Below, piece after piece: positions 33,994-42,825 of a stretch of DNA of 64,000 bases. This stretch comes from Acidimicrobiales bacterium (lineage in GTDB: Bacteria; Actinomycetota; Acidimicrobiia; Acidimicrobiales; JACCXE01). A program made the translations under genes and the position numbers. Numbering within the stretch: the stretch's first letter is position 1; every line of letters begins with the position of its first letter. The notes beneath the pieces are model-generated. The model made no database searches. It worked only from the letters and a program-made list of their open reading frames with translations, and was not told where the DNA came from. The DNA is taken from NCBI GenBank assembly GCA_035546775.1, contig DASZWD010000060.1, positions 1-64,000 on the forward strand, given 5' to 3'.

Positions 33994-34545
33994 ATGGGTC
34001 TCGTCATCGTCATCGTCGTGGTGGTTCTCATCATCGGCTTCATCGTGATGGGCATGTACAACCGTCTCGTCCGGCTGCGGAATCGCATCGAGAACGCGTG
34101 GTCGCAGATCGACGTGCAGTTGCAGCGCCGCCACGACTTGATTCCGAACCTCGTGGAAACCGTGAAGGGCTACGCCGCCCACGAGAAGAGCGTGCTCGAG
34201 GGCGTCACCCAGGCGCGCGCCAACGCCATCAGCGCCCAGGGCCCCGCCGACAAGGCGGCGGCCGAGAACGTGCTGAGTGGTGCGCTCAAGTCGCTCTTCG
34301 CCGTCTCGGAGGCCTATCCCGACCTCAAGGCAAATCAGAACTTCCTCAGTCTGCAGGAGGAGTTGACGGCCTCCGAGGACAAGGTTGCCTACGCGCGGCA
34401 GTTCTACAACGACACCGTCCGGTCGTATAACACGTCGATCCAGTCGTTCCCCTCGAACGTCATCGCCAAGCAGTTCGGTTTCACCGCCCGCGAGTACTTC
34501 GAGGCCGGCGACGAGTCGCGCGGCCCGGTGCAGGTCAAGTTCTAG
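33994..34545 (+). CDS. lemA: LemA family protein
   Basis: The 183-residue protein has an N-terminal membrane helix (LVIVIVVVVLIIGFIVMGMY) and the LemA signature RLVRLRNRIENAWSQIDVQL, RRHDLIPNLVETVKGY and YPDLKANQNFLSLQEEL, ending with FPSNVIAKQFGF and the usual EYFEA. The body is a long helical bundle outside the membrane. Its function is unresolved. It is followed 6 bp later by the HtpX-type protease, the common lemA-htpX pairing. Confidence 0.92.
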   Translation: MGLVIVIVVVVLIIGFIVMGMYNRLVRLRNRIENAWSQIDVQLQRRHDLIPNLVETVKGYAAHEKSVLEGVTQARANAISAQGPADKAAAENVLSGALKSLFAVSEAYPDLKANQNFLSLQEELTASEDKVAYARQFYNDTVRSYNTSIQSFPSNVIAKQFGFTAREYFEAGDESRGPVQVKF

Positions 34546-34551
34546 AACCCC

Positions 34552-35454
34552 TTGTACGACCAAGTCGCGTCGAACAAACGGCGCTCCGTCATCCTGATCG
34601 GCGCCTTCGTGGTGCTGGTGTTCCTCGTCGCCTGGGCATTCAACGAACTGCTCGGCTACGGCGTGGCCGGTCTGCTGGCTGCGCTCGTGATCGCGCTGGT
34701 GAGTTCGGTGGCGGCGTACTGGAAGTCCGACGCCGTGGCGTTGGCGATGAGTCACGCCAAGCCCGCTGACCCCACGGAGTACGCCCGCCTGCACAACCTT
34801 GTCGAAGGGTTGTGCATCGCTGCCGGTCTACCCAAGCCCCGCGTCTATGTGATCGACGACCCGGCGCCGAATGCGTTCGCGACCGGGCGCAACCCGCAGC
34901 ACGCGGCAGTGGCGGTGACAACCGGATTGCTCGACAAGATGAACCGGGTCGAACTCGAAGGGGTGCTCGCCCACGAACTCAGCCACGTCAAGAACTACGA
35001 CATCTTGGTGTCGACGCTCGCCGTCACCATGGTGGGCATCGTGGCGCTGCTGTCGGACTGGGGGCTGCGGGCGATCTTCTGGGGCGGCGGGCGCCGGCGC
35101 GACGACGACAACATGGGCCCGCAGGCCATCTTCGCCATCCTCGGGTTCGTGCTCCTGATCTTCACCCCGATTGCGGCGCAGTTGATGCAGTTCGCCGTCT
35201 CGCGGCGGCGTGAATCGCTGGCCGATGTTTCAGGCGTGGCGCTAACGCGGTATCCCCCCGGTCTCATCTCCGCGCTGGAAAAGCTCAAGGAGGACCAGAC
35301 CGTCGTGCACTCTGGTTCGCGCGCCACTGCGCATCTGTGGATCGAGGCGCCCGTCGCCCGCCGTCAAGAAGAAGGCCGCCTGGCGTGGCTGGGCCGCCTC
35401 TTCGACACGCACCCGCCGCTCGAGGAGCGCATCGAAGCGCTGCGCGAACTGTGA
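34552..35454 (+). CDS. htpX: M48 membrane metalloprotease, HtpX-like
   Basis: The 300-residue protein has two N-terminal membrane segments (VILIGAFVVLVFLVAWAF; VAGLLAALVIALVSSVAAY), a cytoplasmic M48 domain with PRVYVIDDPAPNAFATGRN, the zinc motif LAHELSHVKNYD (HExxH) and third ligand region RRRESLADVSG, plus two more hydrophobic segments. HtpX degrades misfolded membrane proteins. TTG 34552 is the only start close to lemA. The stop is overlapped by the next gene (GTGA). Confidence 0.9.
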   Translation: MYDQVASNKRRSVILIGAFVVLVFLVAWAFNELLGYGVAGLLAALVIALVSSVAAYWKSDAVALAMSHAKPADPTEYARLHNLVEGLCIAAGLPKPRVYVIDDPAPNAFATGRNPQHAAVAVTTGLLDKMNRVELEGVLAHELSHVKNYDILVSTLAVTMVGIVALLSDWGLRAIFWGGGRRRDDDNMGPQAIFAILGFVLLIFTPIAAQLMQFAVSRRRESLADVSGVALTRYPPGLISALEKLKEDQTVVHSGSRATAHLWIEAPVARRQEEGRLAWLGRLFDTHPPLEERIEALREL

Positions 35455-36485
35455 GACGCGTCGTCGTGGCGGCCGTCGTGGCCGCCGCCCTGCTTGCCGC
35501 GTGCGGGTCGAAGGGCTCCGACAAATCGTCGACCACGACGCGCAAGGCGGCGACGTCGACGACCGCGGCGGCGGCGTCGGCCGACGTCGCGCCGCTGACG
35601 GGTCTGCCGGCCGACGCGGCGACGCGCAACCGCCCCGCGCTGATCGTCAAGATCGACAACTACGCCGCCAAGTCGTATCCGCAATCAGGCATCGGCTCGG
35701 CCGACATCGTCGTGTGCGAAGGCGTCGAAGGCGGTATCACCCGCCTGATGGCGATCTTCCAGTCGAAGGACGCCGCCACGATCGGGCCGATCCGCTCGGC
35801 GCGCTCGACGGACCTGCACATCGCCGAAGCGATCGGGAAGCCGCTGTTCGCCTACTCGGGCACCAACGGCGACTTCCAGTCGCTCATCGACCGGGCGCCG
35901 GTGATCGACCTGCACCCCGACAAGCTGCCGACGGCGTATCACCGCGACGGCTCGCGCCCGGCGCCGTACAACCTGTTCTCGAGCACGCACGTGTTCTACG
36001 AAGCCGCGGCGGCGAAGGACGCGACCGCGGCGAAGCCGCTGTTCCATTTCGCCGCTGCCGGCACCACGGCGGAGGGCAGCGCCGTCGCCAAGCTCGACCT
36101 GCACTGGAAGATGCCCGACCGGGCGACGAGTACCAGCGTCGAGTGGACCTGGCCGGGGGGTGCGCCGCACCGCGTGCAGGAGGGTCAGGCGACGACCGAC
36201 GCCAACGGCGCCGCCATCGCCCCGCGCAACATCGTGGTGATGTTCGTGCAGTATCCCGACACCGGCGAGCGCGACCGGTCCAATTCGATCGTGCCCGAAG
36301 CGACCCTCACGGGTGGGGGCGAGGCCTGGGTCATCCGCGACGGGAAACTCACGAAAGGCACCTGGGCCAAGCCCGCCGATGCGTCGCCGATCGAACTCAA
36401 GGACGCCGGCGGCAAGGCGATCGACCTGCTGCCCGGCCAGACCTGGGTCGAGCTGCCCGCGCCAGGTAACGCGTCCGTTGGTTAG
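35451..36485 (+). CDS. DUF3048 (YerB-type) lipoprotein, first copy
   Basis: The 344-residue precursor has RRVVVAAVVAAALLAAC with lipobox Cys, a Thr/Lys linker (to about residue 45), then the DUF3048 body: PLTGLPADAATRNRPALIVK, GIGSADIVVCEGVEGGITRL, FQSKDAATIGPIRSARSTDL. The domain is widespread in Gram-positives and has no proven function. The GTG overlaps the htpX stop by 4 bp. Near-identical motif order in the next gene shows a tandem duplication. Confidence 0.88.
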   Translation: MRRVVVAAVVAAALLAACGSKGSDKSSTTTRKAATSTTAAAASADVAPLTGLPADAATRNRPALIVKIDNYAAKSYPQSGIGSADIVVCEGVEGGITRLMAIFQSKDAATIGPIRSARSTDLHIAEAIGKPLFAYSGTNGDFQSLIDRAPVIDLHPDKLPTAYHRDGSRPAPYNLFSSTHVFYEAAAAKDATAAKPLFHFAAAGTTAEGSAVAKLDLHWKMPDRATSTSVEWTWPGGAPHRVQEGQATTDANGAAIAPRNIVVMFVQYPDTGERDRSNSIVPEATLTGGGEAWVIRDGKLTKGTWAKPADASPIELKDAGGKAIDLLPGQTWVELPAPGNASVG

Positions 36486-37563
36486 TCGCCGCCTGATGGC
36501 GGCGATCGCACTGCTGTTGGTGGCGACCGCATGTTCAGGCAAGAAGTCGTCGTTCAGCGAGACGGGCAACGGCGAACTGGCGCCGACGATCCCTTCCACG
36601 TCGACGACCGTCGACACCGAGGCGTCGCCGTTGACCGGCGCGCTCGTCAGCCCGTCGGTCGCACGCCGGCCGGCGGTGATCGTCAAGGTCGACAACTCGC
36701 CCCAGGCGCGCCCCCAGATCGGCCTCAACGACGCGGATGTGATCTACGAAGAACGCGTCGAAGGCTCCGTCGTCCGCTTCTTGTCGGTGTTCCAGTCGAA
36801 GGACGCGACCGTCGTCGGGCCGGTCCGTTCGGTGCGGTCGACGGACGCGGCGGTGGTGGCGCCGATCGGCGGCGTATTCGCGTTCAGCGGCGGCATCACG
36901 CCGTTCATCAACAAGGTGAAGGCGACGGGCGTGCTGACCGTCACCGAAAGCGACGACCCGAGCGTCGGTGTCTACAAGCGCGCCGGCAAGGTGCGGCCGT
37001 ATGCGACTTACGCGAACACGACGAAGCTGCGGGCCCAGCTCAAGCCCGGCGTCGCCCCGCCGCCACCGCTGTTCGCCCGCGTGCGCCCTGGGACGTCGTT
37101 CGGCCAGGCCAATCCCTCCGCGCAGCCGATCACCGGCCTGCGGGTCGTGTTCGGTTCGCTGACGACGGCGGACTGGACGTGGGACGCGTCGAAGCAGCTG
37201 TGGCTGCGCTCGACCAACGGGACGGTGCACGTCCTCGAAGACCACTCGCGCCTGTCGACGAGCTGCATCATCCTCGAGACCGTCCCGTACCAGCCGACGC
37301 CGTACACCGACCGCGCCAACTTCGGCGTCGACGAGGCGGTCATTACCGGGACGGGCAAGGCCCAAGTTGCCTGCGACGGCGCCGTCGTGCAGGCGCGCTG
37401 GTCGAAGCCCACGCAGAAGGCGGTCACGACCTACGTCGACACGGCCACCGGGTCGCCCATCCTGCTGCCCGTGGGCCGCGTGTGGGTCTCGCTGGTGCCC
37501 ACCAACGGCGTAATAACGATGAAATCGGCGACGGCGACGACCACTACGCTGGGGAAGCGATGA
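36478..37563 (+). CDS. DUF3048 (YerB-type) lipoprotein, second copy
   Basis: The 361-residue paralogue of the preceding gene has [40 protein letters not shown] and [20 protein letters not shown]. The lipobox is LVATAC. TTG 36478 is preferred because it supplies the positive Arg-Arg n-region before the hydrophobic core; ATG 36496 would leave a very short signal. It overlaps the first copy by 8 bp and pdxS by 4 bp. The second copy keeps an active-looking VYEERVEG motif where the first has VVCEGVEG, so the two may differ in role. Confidence 0.88.
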   Translation: MVSRRLMAAIALLLVATACSGKKSSFSETGNGELAPTIPSTSTTVDTEASPLTGALVSPSVARRPAVIVKVDNSPQARPQIGLNDADVIYEERVEGSVVRFLSVFQSKDATVVGPVRSVRSTDAAVVAPIGGVFAFSGGITPFINKVKATGVLTVTESDDPSVGVYKRAGKVRPYATYANTTKLRAQLKPGVAPPPPLFARVRPGTSFGQANPSAQPITGLRVVFGSLTTADWTWDASKQLWLRSTNGTVHVLEDHSRLSTSCIILETVPYQPTPYTDRANFGVDEAVITGTGKAQVACDGAVVQARWSKPTQKAVTTYVDTATGSPILLPVGRVWVSLVPTNGVITMKSATATTTTLGKR

Positions 37564-38444
37564 GCGAGAAATCTGTCGGAACCGACCGCGTCAAGCGGGG
37601 CCTCGCCGAGATGCTCCGCGGCGGCGTCATCATGGACGTCGTCGACGCCGAGCAGGCCAAGATCGCCGAGGATGCCGGCGCAGTATCGGTCATGGCGCTC
37701 GAGCGCGTGCCCGCCGACATCCGCCGCGACGGCGGCGTCGCCCGCATGAGCGACCCGGCGCTGATCGAAGGCATCAAGGCGGCCGTCACGATTCCCGTCA
37801 TGGCCAAGGCGCGCATCGGCCACTTCGCCGAGGCGCAAGTGCTCCAGGCGCTCGGCGTCGACTTCATCGACGAATCTGAGGTGCTCACCCCGGCCGACGA
37901 GGCGCACCACATCGACAAGTGGGGCTTCGACGTGCCCTTCGTGTGCGGCGCCACCAACCTGGGCGAGGCCCTGCGGCGCATCAGCGAGGGCGCGGCGATG
38001 ATCCGCTCGAAGGGCGAGGCGGGCACCGGTGATGTCGTCCACGCCGTGCGTCACCTGCGCAAGATCACCCAGGACATCCGCGCCATCGGCACTGCCGACG
38101 CGGCCGAGCGGTACCGCTGGGCCAAGGAGTTGCAGGCGCCGATCGATCTGGTCGAAGAGATCGCGACGATCGGCAAGCTGCCGGTCCCGATGTTCTGCGC
38201 CGGCGGCATCGCCACCCCTGCCGACGCCGCGCTCGTCATGCAGCTCGGCGCCGAAGCCGTGTTCGTCGGCTCGGGCATCTTCAAGAGCGACGACCCGGCG
38301 CGGCGCGCCGCCGCCATCGTCGAGGCGACCACGCACTACCTCGACGCCGACGTGGTGGCCAAGGTGTCGCGCGGCCTCGGCGAGGCGATGCGCGGCATCG
38401 ACGCGGCGTCGGTCGAGACGCCGCTCGCCGACCGCGGGTGGTAG
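37560..38444 (+). CDS. pdxS: pyridoxal 5'-phosphate synthase, lyase subunit
   Basis: The 294-residue (beta/alpha)8 enzyme has the standard PdxS landmarks: [40 protein letters not shown], the catalytic lysine in [35 protein letters not shown] and [19 protein letters not shown]. With PdxT glutaminase it makes vitamin B6 from ribose 5-phosphate, glyceraldehyde 3-phosphate and ammonia. ATG 37560 overlaps the DUF3048 stop by 4 bp, and pdxT follows after 15 bp. Confidence 0.97.
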   Translation: MSEKSVGTDRVKRGLAEMLRGGVIMDVVDAEQAKIAEDAGAVSVMALERVPADIRRDGGVARMSDPALIEGIKAAVTIPVMAKARIGHFAEAQVLQALGVDFIDESEVLTPADEAHHIDKWGFDVPFVCGATNLGEALRRISEGAAMIRSKGEAGTGDVVHAVRHLRKITQDIRAIGTADAAERYRWAKELQAPIDLVEEIATIGKLPVPMFCAGGIATPADAALVMQLGAEAVFVGSGIFKSDDPARRAAAIVEATTHYLDADVVAKVSRGLGEAMRGIDAASVETPLADRGW

Positions 38445-38459
38445 GGCCGGTGCCTCCAG

Positions 38460-39032
38460 GTGTTGGTCGGCATCCTGGCCGTGCAGGGCGCGGTCCAGAA
38501 CCACGCTGACGCGTTCGCGCGCCTCGGCGTCGACACCGTCGCCGTAAAGCAACCGCACCACCTCGAAGGCGTCGACGCGCTCGTGTTGCCGGGCGGCGAG
38601 TCGACGACCATGTCGATGCTGCTCGAGCGCAGCCTCCTTTTCGACCCCGTCGCCAAGCTGCTCGAGGACCGGACGCCGGCGCTGGGCACGTGTGCGGGGA
38701 TGATCCTGCTGGCGAGCGACGTCCTCGACGGGCGCGCCGACCAACGCAGCTTCGGCGCCATCGACGTCGGGGTGCGGCGCAACGCGTGGGGGCGCCAGGT
38801 CGACAGCTTCGAGACGGACGTGGCTGTGTTGGGGATGGACAACCCGTTCCACGCGGTGTTCATCCGTGCACCGCGCGTGGAGCGCGTCGGCGACGACGTC
38901 GAAGTCCTCGCCGCCATCGACAACGAGCCGGTGCTGTGCCGTTCAGGCTCGGTTCTCGTCTCCAGCTTTCACCCGGAGCTTTCCGGCGACGTTCGCATTC
39001 ACCAGTTGTTCTTGGAAGGATTTGTGTCGTGA
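38460..39032 (+). CDS. pdxT: pyridoxal 5'-phosphate synthase, glutaminase subunit
   Basis: The 190-residue class I glutamine amidotransferase has VGILAVQGAVQNHADAFARL, LPGGESTTMSML, the nucleophile in LGTCAGMILLA (Cys about residue 77) and the His-x-Glu pair in SSFHPELSGD. It feeds ammonia to PdxS. The GTG start at 38460 is 15 bp after pdxS, and its stop overlaps yebC by 4 bp (GTGA). Confidence 0.95.
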   Translation: MLVGILAVQGAVQNHADAFARLGVDTVAVKQPHHLEGVDALVLPGGESTTMSMLLERSLLFDPVAKLLEDRTPALGTCAGMILLASDVLDGRADQRSFGAIDVGVRRNAWGRQVDSFETDVAVLGMDNPFHAVFIRAPRVERVGDDVEVLAAIDNEPVLCRSGSVLVSSFHPELSGDVRIHQLFLEGFVS

Positions 39033-39778
39033 GTGGACATTCAAAGTGGGCGACCATCAAGCACAAGAAGGGCGCGGCCGACGCGGCGCGGGCGAAGCAG
39101 TTCGCCAAGCTGCTGCGCCAGGTCGAAGTCGCGGCGCGCGAAGGCGGCGGCGACCCGACGATGAACGCGTCGCTGCGCGCCGCGATCCAAAAGGCGCGCG
39201 ACAGCTCCGTCCCCATGGACAACATCGAGCGCGCCACGAAGCGCGGCGCCGGTGAGACCGAAGGCGTGCGCTACGAGTCGGTGATGTACGAGGGGTACTC
39301 AGCCGGCGGTGTGGCCATGCTCGTCGACGCGCTCACCGACAACCGCAACCGCACCGGCGCCGAAGTGCGCTCGATCTTCTCGAAGAACGGCGGCGCCATG
39401 GCCGAGCCCGGCGCGGTGTCGTGGCAGTTCGAGCGCAAAGGCGTGATCATGGTGCCGGCCTCGGTCGGCGAGGAGCAGCTGATGGAGGTCGCCCTCGAAG
39501 CCGGCGCCGAGGACATCGCGGAGCAAGGCGACGTGTTCCAGGTCACGTGCGCGCCCGCGGATCTGTCCGCGCTGCGCACCGCGCTCGAGGAAGCCGGCAT
39601 CGCCATCGACTCGGCGGAGACGACGATGCTGCCGCAGAACTCCGTCCCGGTCACGGAAGAGAACGTGGCCAAGCAGGTCCTGCGCATGATGGACGCGCTC
39701 GAAGACAACGACGACGTCCAGAACGTCTACGCCAACTTCGACATCTCCGACGAGTTATTTACAACAGTGTTGGCGTAG
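39029..39778 (+). CDS. yebC: YebC/PmpR-family regulator with element-supplied C-terminus
   Basis: The 249-residue protein has the YebC start SGHSKWATIKHKKGAADAAR, MDNIERATKRGAG, YEGYSAGGVAMLVDALTDNR and the C-terminal QNVYANFDIS. YebC proteins act in translation (relief of stalling at proline runs) or transcription control. The last codons, from 39754 on, lie inside the integrated element: the end now reads SDELFTTVLA. The copy of the tail left beyond the element (55304-55333) reads SDELFAVLA. The gene is therefore intact after integration, with a nearly unchanged C-terminus. ruvC, its normal neighbour, is now 16 kb away. Confidence 0.95.
   Translation: MSGHSKWATIKHKKGAADAARAKQFAKLLRQVEVAAREGGGDPTMNASLRAAIQKARDSSVPMDNIERATKRGAGETEGVRYESVMYEGYSAGGVAMLVDALTDNRNRTGAEVRSIFSKNGGAMAEPGAVSWQFERKGVIMVPASVGEEQLMEVALEAGAEDIAEQGDVFQVTCAPADLSALRTALEEAGIAIDSAETTMLPQNSVPVTEENVAKQVLRMMDALEDNDDVQNVYANFDISDELFTTVLA
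39746..39753 (+). repeat. attL core of the integrative element
   Basis: The core TCCGACGA falls within the yebC codons for Ser-Asp-Glu. To its left is chromosomal yebC. To its right are 15 nt and then GTTGGC (39769-39774), the right half of the reconstructed attP. Confidence 0.88.
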
Positions 39779-39781
39779 ACG

Positions 39782-39787
39782 TACCAT
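39782..39787 (+). promoter_or_regulatory. -10 hexamer TACCAT of the integrase gene
   Basis: TACCAT ends 6 nt before ATG 39794 and lies just inside the element, so integrase expression would be driven from within the attP arm. Confidence 0.35.
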
Positions 39788-39793
39788 GGGCCA

Positions 39794-41263
39794 ATGGCCC
39801 TAGCTGTCAGAGACGGCGCCGTGGGCGCTGGTCGCGCCGCCATCTACGCCCGCATCTCCAAGGACGAAGCGGGCGACGCGCTCGGCGTGGAACGGCAAGT
39901 CAAGTTGTGCCGCGACCTCGCTCGTTCGCACGGACTCCACGTTGCCGCTGACGACGTGCTCGTTGATAACGACATGTCGGCGTACGCGAAGCGACGTCGT
40001 CCGCAGTTTGAGCGGCTCGTCGACATGCTCGACAACCGCGAGGTGGACGCCGTCGTCGTATACCACTCCGACCGGCTTTACCGGCGCACGCGAGACCTTG
40101 AGCGCCTCGTCGACGTGATCGAGGGCGGCAATACAACTGTGCACACCGTCGCCGCGGGTCTTGTAGACCTGTCAACAGCGTCCGGCCGCATGGTCGCACG
40201 CATGTTGGGCGCGGCGGCCCAACATGAGAGCGAACGAATGGGCGAACGCATCCAAGCGAAAATGGACGAACTGGCGGCGAAGGGCACACCACCCTCAGGG
40301 CCGCCGCCGTACGGGTACGCGCCAGGTTATGTGGTCGACGAATCCGAGCGCGACGTGCTGCAACTCATGGCCCGCCGCGTGCTTGAGGGCGCGTCGCTGC
40401 TGCGCGTCGCCCGCGAACTCGACGCCGCGGGCATTAAGCCGCGCAAGGCCGCCAAGTGGAACTCGACCTCGATTCGTACCGCGTTGCTGAACCCGGCGGT
40501 TATCGCGCAACGCATCCATCGGCGCGAGGTCGCGGGGCCGGGAACATGGGAGCCGGTGCTCGACCGTGACACCTACGAGAAGCTGCGCGCCGTGCTCGCC
40601 GACCCGTCGCGTAAGCACACCCGCCCCGCTCGCAAGTATCTCTTGGCGGGCCTCGTGTTCACGCCCGAGGGCGACCAAATGAACGGCCGCATGGACCGTG
40701 GCGCTGGCGACGACCCGCGGGGTAACGCGCGCAACCGACCGACCTACGCGACGCGCACCGTTCGCCCGGGCGCCGGGCGTGGCGCGCCGGGTGTTCGGCG
40801 TGGACCCGCGCAGGCGGTTGACGCGGCGAAACTTGAGACCCACGTCATCGAGGCGCTGTTCGCGGCGCTCGACGGCACCGTGCTTGCCGACGCCTCGACG
40901 ACCGACGCGTCCGTCAGTGGTGACGTGGAGCGAATCGAACGCGACCTAGCGGAACTCGCGGCCCTGCGCGGTCGCGGCGAGATCACGCTCGCCGAATGGA
41001 TGGCGGCGCGCAAGCCATTGATGGAACGGCGAGACGCGGCGCTCGCCGCGGTGGCAACGGTACGCAGTCGTCCCGCGCGCGTCGACGCGTTGTTGCGCAA
41101 CCCGAAAAAACTGCGCAAGGAGTGGTCGACGTTGCCGCTGGAGGTCCAACGCGAGGTTGTCACGGCGTTCATTGACCGCATCATCGTCGAGCGCGCAACG
41201 AACGCGCGGCACACGTCGATCGAAGATCGCGTGCCCGTCGACAACATTCGTTGGCGCGCTTAG
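39794..41263 (+). CDS. large serine integrase
   Basis: The 489-residue protein has a resolvase-type catalytic domain (about 15-160) with AIYARISKDEAGD (nucleophile Ser), VVVYHSDRLYRRTRDLE (conserved Arg) and the STASGRMVARMLGAAAQHES helix. A recombinase domain follows (about 165-290; GPPPYGYAPG, ARELDAAGIKPRKAAKW). The next region normally carries a zinc ribbon but has no Cys here. A coiled-coil stretch (about 375-420) and C-terminal VQREVVTAFIDRIIVERA complete it. It is predicted to recombine attP with attB in yebC. It is transcribed inward from the left end. Confidence 0.93.
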   Translation: MALAVRDGAVGAGRAAIYARISKDEAGDALGVERQVKLCRDLARSHGLHVAADDVLVDNDMSAYAKRRRPQFERLVDMLDNREVDAVVVYHSDRLYRRTRDLERLVDVIEGGNTTVHTVAAGLVDLSTASGRMVARMLGAAAQHESERMGERIQAKMDELAAKGTPPSGPPPYGYAPGYVVDESERDVLQLMARRVLEGASLLRVARELDAAGIKPRKAAKWNSTSIRTALLNPAVIAQRIHRREVAGPGTWEPVLDRDTYEKLRAVLADPSRKHTRPARKYLLAGLVFTPEGDQMNGRMDRGAGDDPRGNARNRPTYATRTVRPGAGRGAPGVRRGPAQAVDAAKLETHVIEALFAALDGTVLADASTTDASVSGDVERIERDLAELAALRGRGEITLAEWMAARKPLMERRDAALAAVATVRSRPARVDALLRNPKKLRKEWSTLPLEVQREVVTAFIDRIIVERATNARHTSIEDRVPVDNIRWRA

Positions 41264-41466
41264 CCGCGAAGACGATGTTGTCACCGCAGGGGCGTTGGCG
41301 TTTGACAAGTTAAAGCTTTATACGTCGAACCCATTGACGCCCCGTTAATCCTCGTGTTCGATGCCTCCAACGGCATCGCTTGGCGACCGTTGTACGCCCG
41401 GCCCAAGGTCGGTGTGACCCCGTATGCAATCCCCATTCCTGCTGACGCGCGCAAGGAAACGCGAAT
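41264..41466. other. AT-richer gap with possible promoter
   Basis: The 203 bp region after the integrase contains TTGGCG (41295-41300) and TATACG (41319-41324) with an 18-bp spacer, a plausible sigma-70-type promoter. 7-bp complementary arms (41289-41295 and 41337-41343) flank it. A 69-codon forward ORF here has no coding character. Confidence 0.3.
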
Positions 41467-41664
41467 TTGGGCAACCCAACTAAAGACGAAATCATTGGCG
41501 ACGACGGCGACCTTTCCAAGCGCGAAGTCGCGCGCTTGTGCCGCATCGCGATTAGCACCGTAGACGCGCTGATCGCGAACGGCGCCCTCGACGCGTATCG
41601 CGCCGGGCGCGTGTGGCGAGTGCGCCGTGAGAGCCTCGATGCGTTGCGGGCGGGCACGAAATGA
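41467..41664 (+). CDS. excisionase-like HTH protein
   Basis: The 65-residue protein has the MerR/Xis-type winged-helix pattern: LSKREVARLCRIAISTVDAL (helix-turn-helix), then the wing AYRAGRVWRVRRESLDALRAG. Next to a serine integrase this is a natural candidate for the recombination directionality factor, but MerR-type HTH proteins also serve as regulators. The TTG start is weak and the true start could differ. It overlaps the next small ORF by 4 bp (ATGA). Confidence 0.65.
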   Translation: MGNPTKDEIIGDDGDLSKREVARLCRIAISTVDALIANGALDAYRAGRVWRVRRESLDALRAGTK

Positions 41665-41804
41665 CCGCCGAGGAACGCAGGCGCGCCGTCATCGAATCCC
41701 GCCGCCGCCAAGGACTCCCTACCCCGCCGACTGACCGGCGCGCGCTCGTAGTTCTGGAACGCGCGTTGTCGTCGTCGCGACGAACGCAGGACGAGGTGAC
41801 TTAG
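41661..41804 (+). CDS. small basic protein, 47 residues
   Basis: The 47-codon ORF starts with ATG overlapping the previous stop and is rich in Arg (TAEERRRAVIESRRRQGLPT). It lies in a chain of overlapping genes, the main support for being coding. No family is recognised. Confidence 0.5.
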   Translation: MTAEERRRAVIESRRRQGLPTPPTDRRALVVLERALSSSRRTQDEVT

Positions 41805-41980
41805 TGGCGCGCGCGATCGAGGCCATTTCGGCGTTGCACCGGGAGTACGGCGGCGACGAGCAAGCCCTCGGCGCGTTGGCGCGCGGGTTGGTGCACGACC
41901 TCACGGGGCGTATCGCCGATGCCCTCGACGACGCGCTGCTCGACCTCGACGTGCTCGCACAACCTGAGGTCATTGCGTGA
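41804..41980 (+). CDS. small acidic helical protein, 58 residues
   Basis: The 58-codon ORF starts with a GTG overlapping the previous stop by one base and ends with a GTGA overlap into the primase gene. The sequence ARAIEAISALHREYGGDEQA and the following IADALDDALLDLDVL suggest two helices. Family unknown; it may be a replication accessory. Confidence 0.55.
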   Translation: MARAIEAISALHREYGGDEQALGALARGLVHDLTGRIADALDDALLDLDVLAQPEVIA

Positions 41981-42825
41981 CGGCCGACCGGGTTTTTGCC
42001 GACGAGGCGATCTTCCTTGCGTCGCTCGGTTGGTCGGTGTTCCCCTTGTGCTACCGCGGCAAGGCGCCGTTGACGGCGCACGGACACCGCGATGGCACCA
42101 CCGACCTCGCACTTGTGGCGCGGTGGGCGCGGAAGTATCCCCGCGCCAACATCGGTGCGCGCGTTGTCGACCATCTCGTGGTGCTGGACGTCGACCCGCG
42201 TAACGGCGGCGATGAATCGCTCGCCGCGCTCGGCACATTGCCGTCGACGTTGACGTCGGTCACCGGCGCGGGCGGGCGTCACTTGTTCTTTCGTCGCCCG
42301 CTCGGCGAGTTGATGAACGGCGCGCACAAGCTCGGGCCGGGCGTCGACGTGAAAGTCGGTGGGCGTGGCTACGTCGTGCTGCCGCCGTCGGTGCATCCGA
42401 ACGGGCAGCGCTACGAATGGATGCGCCCGCTCGCCGAAGTTGCGGCGTTGCCCGCGCATGTTGTCGAGCTGTTGCGGCCACCCGTCATTGAGGCGCGGCC
42501 GATGCGTCACCACGACGCATCGGCCGCGCCGCGGCCGGGCGACGTGTTCAACGCTACGACGTCGTGGTCGGACGTTTTGGAGCCGCACGGCTGGCGCTTT
42601 GTTGGCCAGCGCGGCGACCTTGGCTATTGGTGCCGACCGGGCAAGCGCGCCGGAGTTTCGGCGACGACCAACGCCCTTGGCACGGACCGGCTGCACGTGT
42701 TCACGTCGTCGGCGCCGCCGTTGCTGGCGGACACGAGCTACGACCGCTTCGGCGCCTTCGCTGCGTTGCACTACGGCGGCGACCTCACAGCGGCGGCGCG
42801 TGCGTTGCGGGCGGTGGTCACATGA
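41977..42825 (+). CDS. bifunctional primase-polymerase (prim-pol)
   Basis: The 282-residue protein has the N-terminal prim-pol domain (about 10-175): ASLGWSVFPLCYRGKAPLTA, VVLDVDPRNGGDES with the metal-binding DxD, TGAGGRHLFFRRP (catalytic His) and VDVKVGGRGYVVLPPSVH. The C-terminal about 90 residues include YDRFGAFAALHYGGDLTAAA, a fold often found linked to such primases. It would synthesise primers or DNA for replicating the element. It overlaps the helicase-like gene by 4 bp. Confidence 0.88.
   Translation: MTADRVFADEAIFLASLGWSVFPLCYRGKAPLTAHGHRDGTTDLALVARWARKYPRANIGARVVDHLVVLDVDPRNGGDESLAALGTLPSTLTSVTGAGGRHLFFRRPLGELMNGAHKLGPGVDVKVGGRGYVVLPPSVHPNGQRYEWMRPLAEVAALPAHVVELLRPPVIEARPMRHHDASAAPRPGDVFNATTSWSDVLEPHGWRFVGQRGDLGYWCRPGKRAGVSATTNALGTDRLHVFTSSAPPLLADTSYDRFGAFAALHYGGDLTAAARALRAVVT

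Noticed and set aside
41354-41563. 69-codon forward ORF after the integrase
   Set aside because: It is out of frame with and overlaps the excisionase-like gene; no start signal or domain.
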